From: a virus
DNA length: 43,169 nucleotides
Strand: one strand, 5' to 3'
IMG/VR virus record: IMGVR_UViG_3300028392_000114
Location: 1-43,169 of that record
Shown: positions 40,100 through 43,169 of the stretch, piece by piece
Numbering within the stretch: the first letter of the stretch is position 1
Layout: each line of letters starts with the position of its first letter
Program-made: the position numbers and the translations under genes
Notes under the pieces: generated by a model
What the model saw: only the letters and a program-made list of their open reading frames with translations
The model's database searches: none
What the model was told of the DNA's origin: nothing

Positions 40100-43000
40100 A
40101 TGAAAACATACACCAGCGACCTCACTTCGAAACCAGATTGGCTCGGAACCTATGGTGATGCAACTGGAAAAACCTTAGATGTTGACTTTGGTTTTGATCC
40201 TGATGGTATGTATTTCGTTGGGAGTGCTAGCCCTTTAGAGCTAGCGCCGGCCTACAGCGTAAGAACCAACTGGAGCATCAGTGGACACCAGGCCTGCGAG
40301 GTCATATTCACAGTCGATCACAGCGTTTGCTCAGATCAAGGCATGTGTTTTTATAATGATGGCAACTCTCCAAATTGGAAATGGAGTCCCGACCAATCAA
40401 GGATAGCATTTCAAATAAATTGCCCAGTGCCTTTCCTTTACGGAACAAATAAGTTTGTAAACAATGATGGTGAGCATTATGGAAATTCCACAGGCCAATC
40501 AGGTTCTGAGGTTCTAGGGAGTGGCATCTACACCTTTAAGGTCACATATAACCCAGCCGCCAGAACCGTCACTGCCGCCACCTATGAGGGAGCGAACACC
40601 TTGGGAACTGTTCTTGACACCATTGTTTTACATGAGAAGTTGATGGATGGAGGTCCTTACAGAATTGGATTTGATGCTGACTACGATGAAGGCACGGCAT
40701 ACTTCACAAACCTCACTATCAATGTTTATGAAGCAAATGGCATCTCCGACGACACAGAATTAAATGCCCAGCTTACCGGTCTCAAGACGGGTTATTCTCA
40801 AGTAACTGATCTTGTTGAGGGTCCATTTTTGTTCTCAGACGATGCTGACATAGACATGGGAGAAGGAAATGGCATAGACCCTAATTTCAATGAATTAGGA
40901 ATTGGCACAACAGTATGCATACAAGAAGACGGCAAAATTGTGGTTGGTGGGCTGTCGGGAACACTTGATGGATCAAAATATTTAAGAAGAATAGATGTTA
41001 GTGGAAATGAAGATGAATCGTTCACTCCTCCATCTTTTGGACTTAACGGAATGGTAAACAGCGTTGTTCAGATGAGTGATGGAAGGTTGGTTGTGGGCGG
41101 CAATTTTCTTAATGTTGAAAGGTTTGATGGACCATCCAACAGCGGATCAATAACCTTTGATGCTGACTATCAAGGTGGAACCGGCTTGAATGGAAATGGA
41201 CTACTTCTGCCTTATTCTGCAAATATAGTCGAAGTGGGTTGGACCGTGACATTCCAAGATTCTAGTACAAGAACCGTAATTAGCTCTTATTTTAATGAAT
41301 CTTCAAATTACTGGGTAGTTGGACTCGACAGCAACATAACATTGAATCCTGCTTTCCCAATAACAATATCACAGCCAAATTGGAACCCAACAATAGACGG
41401 CAATATAGTAAATATTGGTGGAATGGTTTGCTTGAAAACTGATGGTTCTCTGAGTAAGAGAGATGGTGGAGATGTTGGCTTTGAGGACAGGGCAATAAGT
41501 GGTGTTCCCTTACAAGTTTATGCAATAAAATTATTGAACGATGATAGTGTTTTAGTTGGAGGACATTTTACTCATTATGATAATGTAGAATCCCCTTATT
41601 TGGCAAAAATAGACAGCGATGGAGTTATAGATGAAGGTTTTGCTACCAATGTTTTAAGCCTAGGTTTGAGTGATTCTGTCTCCACAATTGCTATTGATAG
41701 CAATGGCAAAATACTAATTGGAGGAACTTTCTCAGAAGCAATCAAGAGGCTTAACAGCGATGGATCGGTAGATAGTTCTTTTGAACCGGGAACTGGTTTC
41801 ACTGGCAATACCTTTCAACAGAATGGAGTTTTTTCAATACTTCCATTATCAAATGGACAGATATTAGCTGGACACAGTAGCAAATACTACAATGGAACCC
41901 AATGCAATAATGGATTGGTTAGATTAAATAGTGATGGTTCTCTGGATGAGTCGTATGCAGCAAATTTATATAATAGCAACACTAATATTGGAACTGTAAC
42001 ATCAATAGCCCAACAAGAAAATGGGAAAGTAATTGTTGGAGGATACTTTAACCTTGCAGATGGATCCAGTGCAAATGAAATATTTAGGTTGAATTCTGAT
42101 GGTTCTAAAGATGAAAGTTTCAATAGTGTATTTGGATTTACTCCCGCAGGTTATAATTGGGGACCAGCAACAAACGACATCAAATTAGATTCAGTTGGAA
42201 ACATATATGTAGCTGGAAGCTTTACTGACTACAACCATGCAGCAAGATTTCAGTATGCCAAATTGGACACAAATGGGGTGCTGCAAGAGTGGAGCGTTCT
42301 GCCTGCTTTCAAGCAGATGGGAATAAATGATGGCATGGACGACATGTACGACGGAGCAAATTACTTAAATACCAATCTGACCCTTCCTTATCTTTATATT
42401 AAGTGTTATGGAGGCGAAAGCAATGGCAATCCCGGTGGAGATAATGTTATCAGCGGCGGCGAAGGAGCTTGTGGATGTCCCGAAGCCGGAGTTATTTGTG
42501 GGCTTAACACTAACAGTAGCATTCCTTCCACTCACACTCAAGCATGGGATGATGACCCAGAAGAAGACTTTTATGATCCAGGGTTGGACGAGTATAGATA
42601 TCTTCCTGTTTGCGACAGTCGTGTTGTGGTCGGGGATGGATATTTCGGTGAAGGGAGCAGCTACTTCACAGCTATGTTTCCCGGCATGTTCGTGCTTGTG
42701 GCAAACAATATCAACATCACGCAGTTTTCAATAACCGGCAATATAGGCACGGATGGAGATGGTGTCGATGCAGTTGATATCTATCCAATAAATGCTGGTG
42801 GTAACACTTACACCGCCTATTTTAAGACCAATTATGGCGATGGTGATCCTTCTATAAACCACATCATAATCGTTGATGGTAAAGGAGATGGAATCGAGCA
42901 GTTTTACGATCCAACCGCAAGGGGAGATGAGCACTGCATCACCGGGCTTGAGGGAAAAACAAAACTATTCTTTCTTTGTCTGGGTAAAGCTAATGCAGTG

Positions 43001-43169
43001 GCAATGACAACCGAAGGGGCAAAAGCTATTGCAGCTAAGTTCTTGGAAGTAATAGGACTAGGTACTAATGATTGCAGCACAGCAACGTATGAATTGGACT
43101 TAAGTCCAGATAATCCAGATAAATTTCCTAATTATCGTTTTGACGGCGAAGGCAACATGGATACTTCAT
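40100..43169 (+). CDS. Giant tail or adhesion protein with delta-60-type repeats, 3' end outside window
   Basis: An open frame from ATG 40100 (AGGAG upstream) continues to the window edge: 1023 codons with no stop. Residues about 1-240 are lectin-like (YSVRTNWSISGHQACEVIF, CSDQGMCFYNDGNSPNWKW). From about residue 255 to 735 the protein has repeats of the delta-60 type, a beta-propeller-like motif: GKIVVGG, LVVGGNF, SVLVGGHF, KILIGGTF, QILAGH, KVIVGGYF and IYVAGSF, each with 'RLNSDGS.DESF'-like links. The end is Asp/Gly-rich (IGTDGDGVDAVDIYP, IIIVDGKGDGIEQFYD). A long tail fibre or host-adhesion protein is most likely. Confidence 0.82.
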   Translation, partial: MKTYTSDLTSKPDWLGTYGDATGKTLDVDFGFDPDGMYFVGSASPLELAPAYSVRTNWSISGHQACEVIFTVDHSVCSDQGMCFYNDGNSPNWKWSPDQSRIAFQINCPVPFLYGTNKFVNNDGEHYGNSTGQSGSEVLGSGIYTFKVTYNPAARTVTAATYEGANTLGTVLDTIVLHEKLMDGGPYRIGFDADYDEGTAYFTNLTINVYEANGISDDTELNAQLTGLKTGYSQVTDLVEGPFLFSDDADIDMGEGNGIDPNFNELGIGTTVCIQEDGKIVVGGLSGTLDGSKYLRRIDVSGNEDESFTPPSFGLNGMVNSVVQMSDGRLVVGGNFLNVERFDGPSNSGSITFDADYQGGTGLNGNGLLLPYSANIVEVGWTVTFQDSSTRTVISSYFNESSNYWVVGLDSNITLNPAFPITISQPNWNPTIDGNIVNIGGMVCLKTDGSLSKRDGGDVGFEDRAISGVPLQVYAIKLLNDDSVLVGGHFTHYDNVESPYLAKIDSDGVIDEGFATNVLSLGLSDSVSTIAIDSNGKILIGGTFSEAIKRLNSDGSVDSSFEPGTGFTGNTFQQNGVFSILPLSNGQILAGHSSKYYNGTQCNNGLVRLNSDGSLDESYAANLYNSNTNIGTVTSIAQQENGKVIVGGYFNLADGSSANEIFRLNSDGSKDESFNSVFGFTPAGYNWGPATNDIKLDSVGNIYVAGSFTDYNHAARFQYAKLDTNGVLQEWSVLPAFKQMGINDGMDDMYDGANYLNTNLTLPYLYIKCYGGESNGNPGGDNVISGGEGACGCPEAGVICGLNTNSSIPSTHTQAWDDDPEEDFYDPGLDEYRYLPVCDSRVVVGDGYFGEGSSYFTAMFPGMFVLVANNINITQFSITGNIGTDGDGVDAVDIYPINAGGNTYTAYFKTNYGDGDPSINHIIIVDGKGDGIEQFYDPTARGDEHCITGLEGKTKLFFLCLGKANAVAMTTEGAKAIAAKFLEVIGLGTNDCSTATYELDLSPDNPDKFPNYRFDGEGNMDTS

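Noticed and set aside
42408-42734. Plus-strand frame of 108 codons near the end of the window
   Set aside because: It is out of frame with the giant tail protein, which stays open through it with coherent repeat sequence.
1-43169. tRNA genes, rRNA genes, insertion sequences or an integrase with att sites
   Set aside because: No cloverleaf-like sequence, transposase, integrase motif or terminal inverted repeats were seen by eye; a covariance-model tRNA search would be needed to exclude tRNAs fully.

Overview
The window is a piece of the genome of a large, AT-rich, tailed double-stranded DNA phage of the T4-like (myovirus) lineage. The evidence is a recognisable set of T4-type packaging and head genes: large terminase (gp17-like, 9511-11325 minus), portal (gp20-like with two inteins, 25178-28951), prohead protease (gp21-like, 31779-32468), scaffold (gp22-like, 32515-33405) and major capsid protein (gp23-like, 33438-34871). 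A Toprim primase, a RecB/Cas4-type nuclease and a Dam-type methylase are also present. I saw no rRNA, tRNA, CRISPR array or insertion sequence. The host cannot be read directly. Signal peptides, a lipoprotein and a polysaccharide lyase suggest a bacterium with an envelope and exopolysaccharide.

Layout: 1-758 is a partial virion gene. 838-3297 is a large charged protein of unknown function. 3294-6465 holds a small gene, the primase, the nuclease and the methylase. 6466-9509 holds a secreted trypsin-like protease and small virion or unknown genes leading up to the terminase. 11413-13810 is an accessory operon (M28 peptidase, ferritin-like, CYTH, unknown) closed by a strong terminator. 13898-16839 holds virion and adhesin genes (LamG and fibrinogen-like domains on Thr-Pro linkers). 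16814-19095 (minus) holds an alginate-lyase-like enzyme and two partner genes. 19174-25107 alternates strands and carries three more peptidases (HExxH, papain/C39-like, M14), a lipoprotein, an extremely acidic protein operon and a sulfotransferase-like gene. 25178-34871 is the head module, ended by a terminator. 35068-38112 is a cluster of small proteins, several with similar N-termini. 38113-40046 holds a membrane protein, a methyltransferase-like protein and an adenylate-forming (CapK-like) enzyme. From 40100 a very long tail or adhesion protein with delta-60-type repeats runs off the end.

Three themes link the genes. First, at least six proteins around the head module start with a short motif like the T4 capsid-targeting sequence (M-K-x-F-x-x-W-L), so they may be packaged in the head, trimmed by the gp21-like protease and injected. 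Second, there is an unusually rich set of exported or virion-linked degradative enzymes: five peptidases of different families plus an alginate-lyase-like enzyme. Third, the strand switches often, convergent genes nearly always touch or overlap by a few bases, and several genes have a late-promoter-like TATATAAT/TATATATT octamer only 3-7 nt before the start codon with no Shine-Dalgarno, which suggests leaderless late transcripts.
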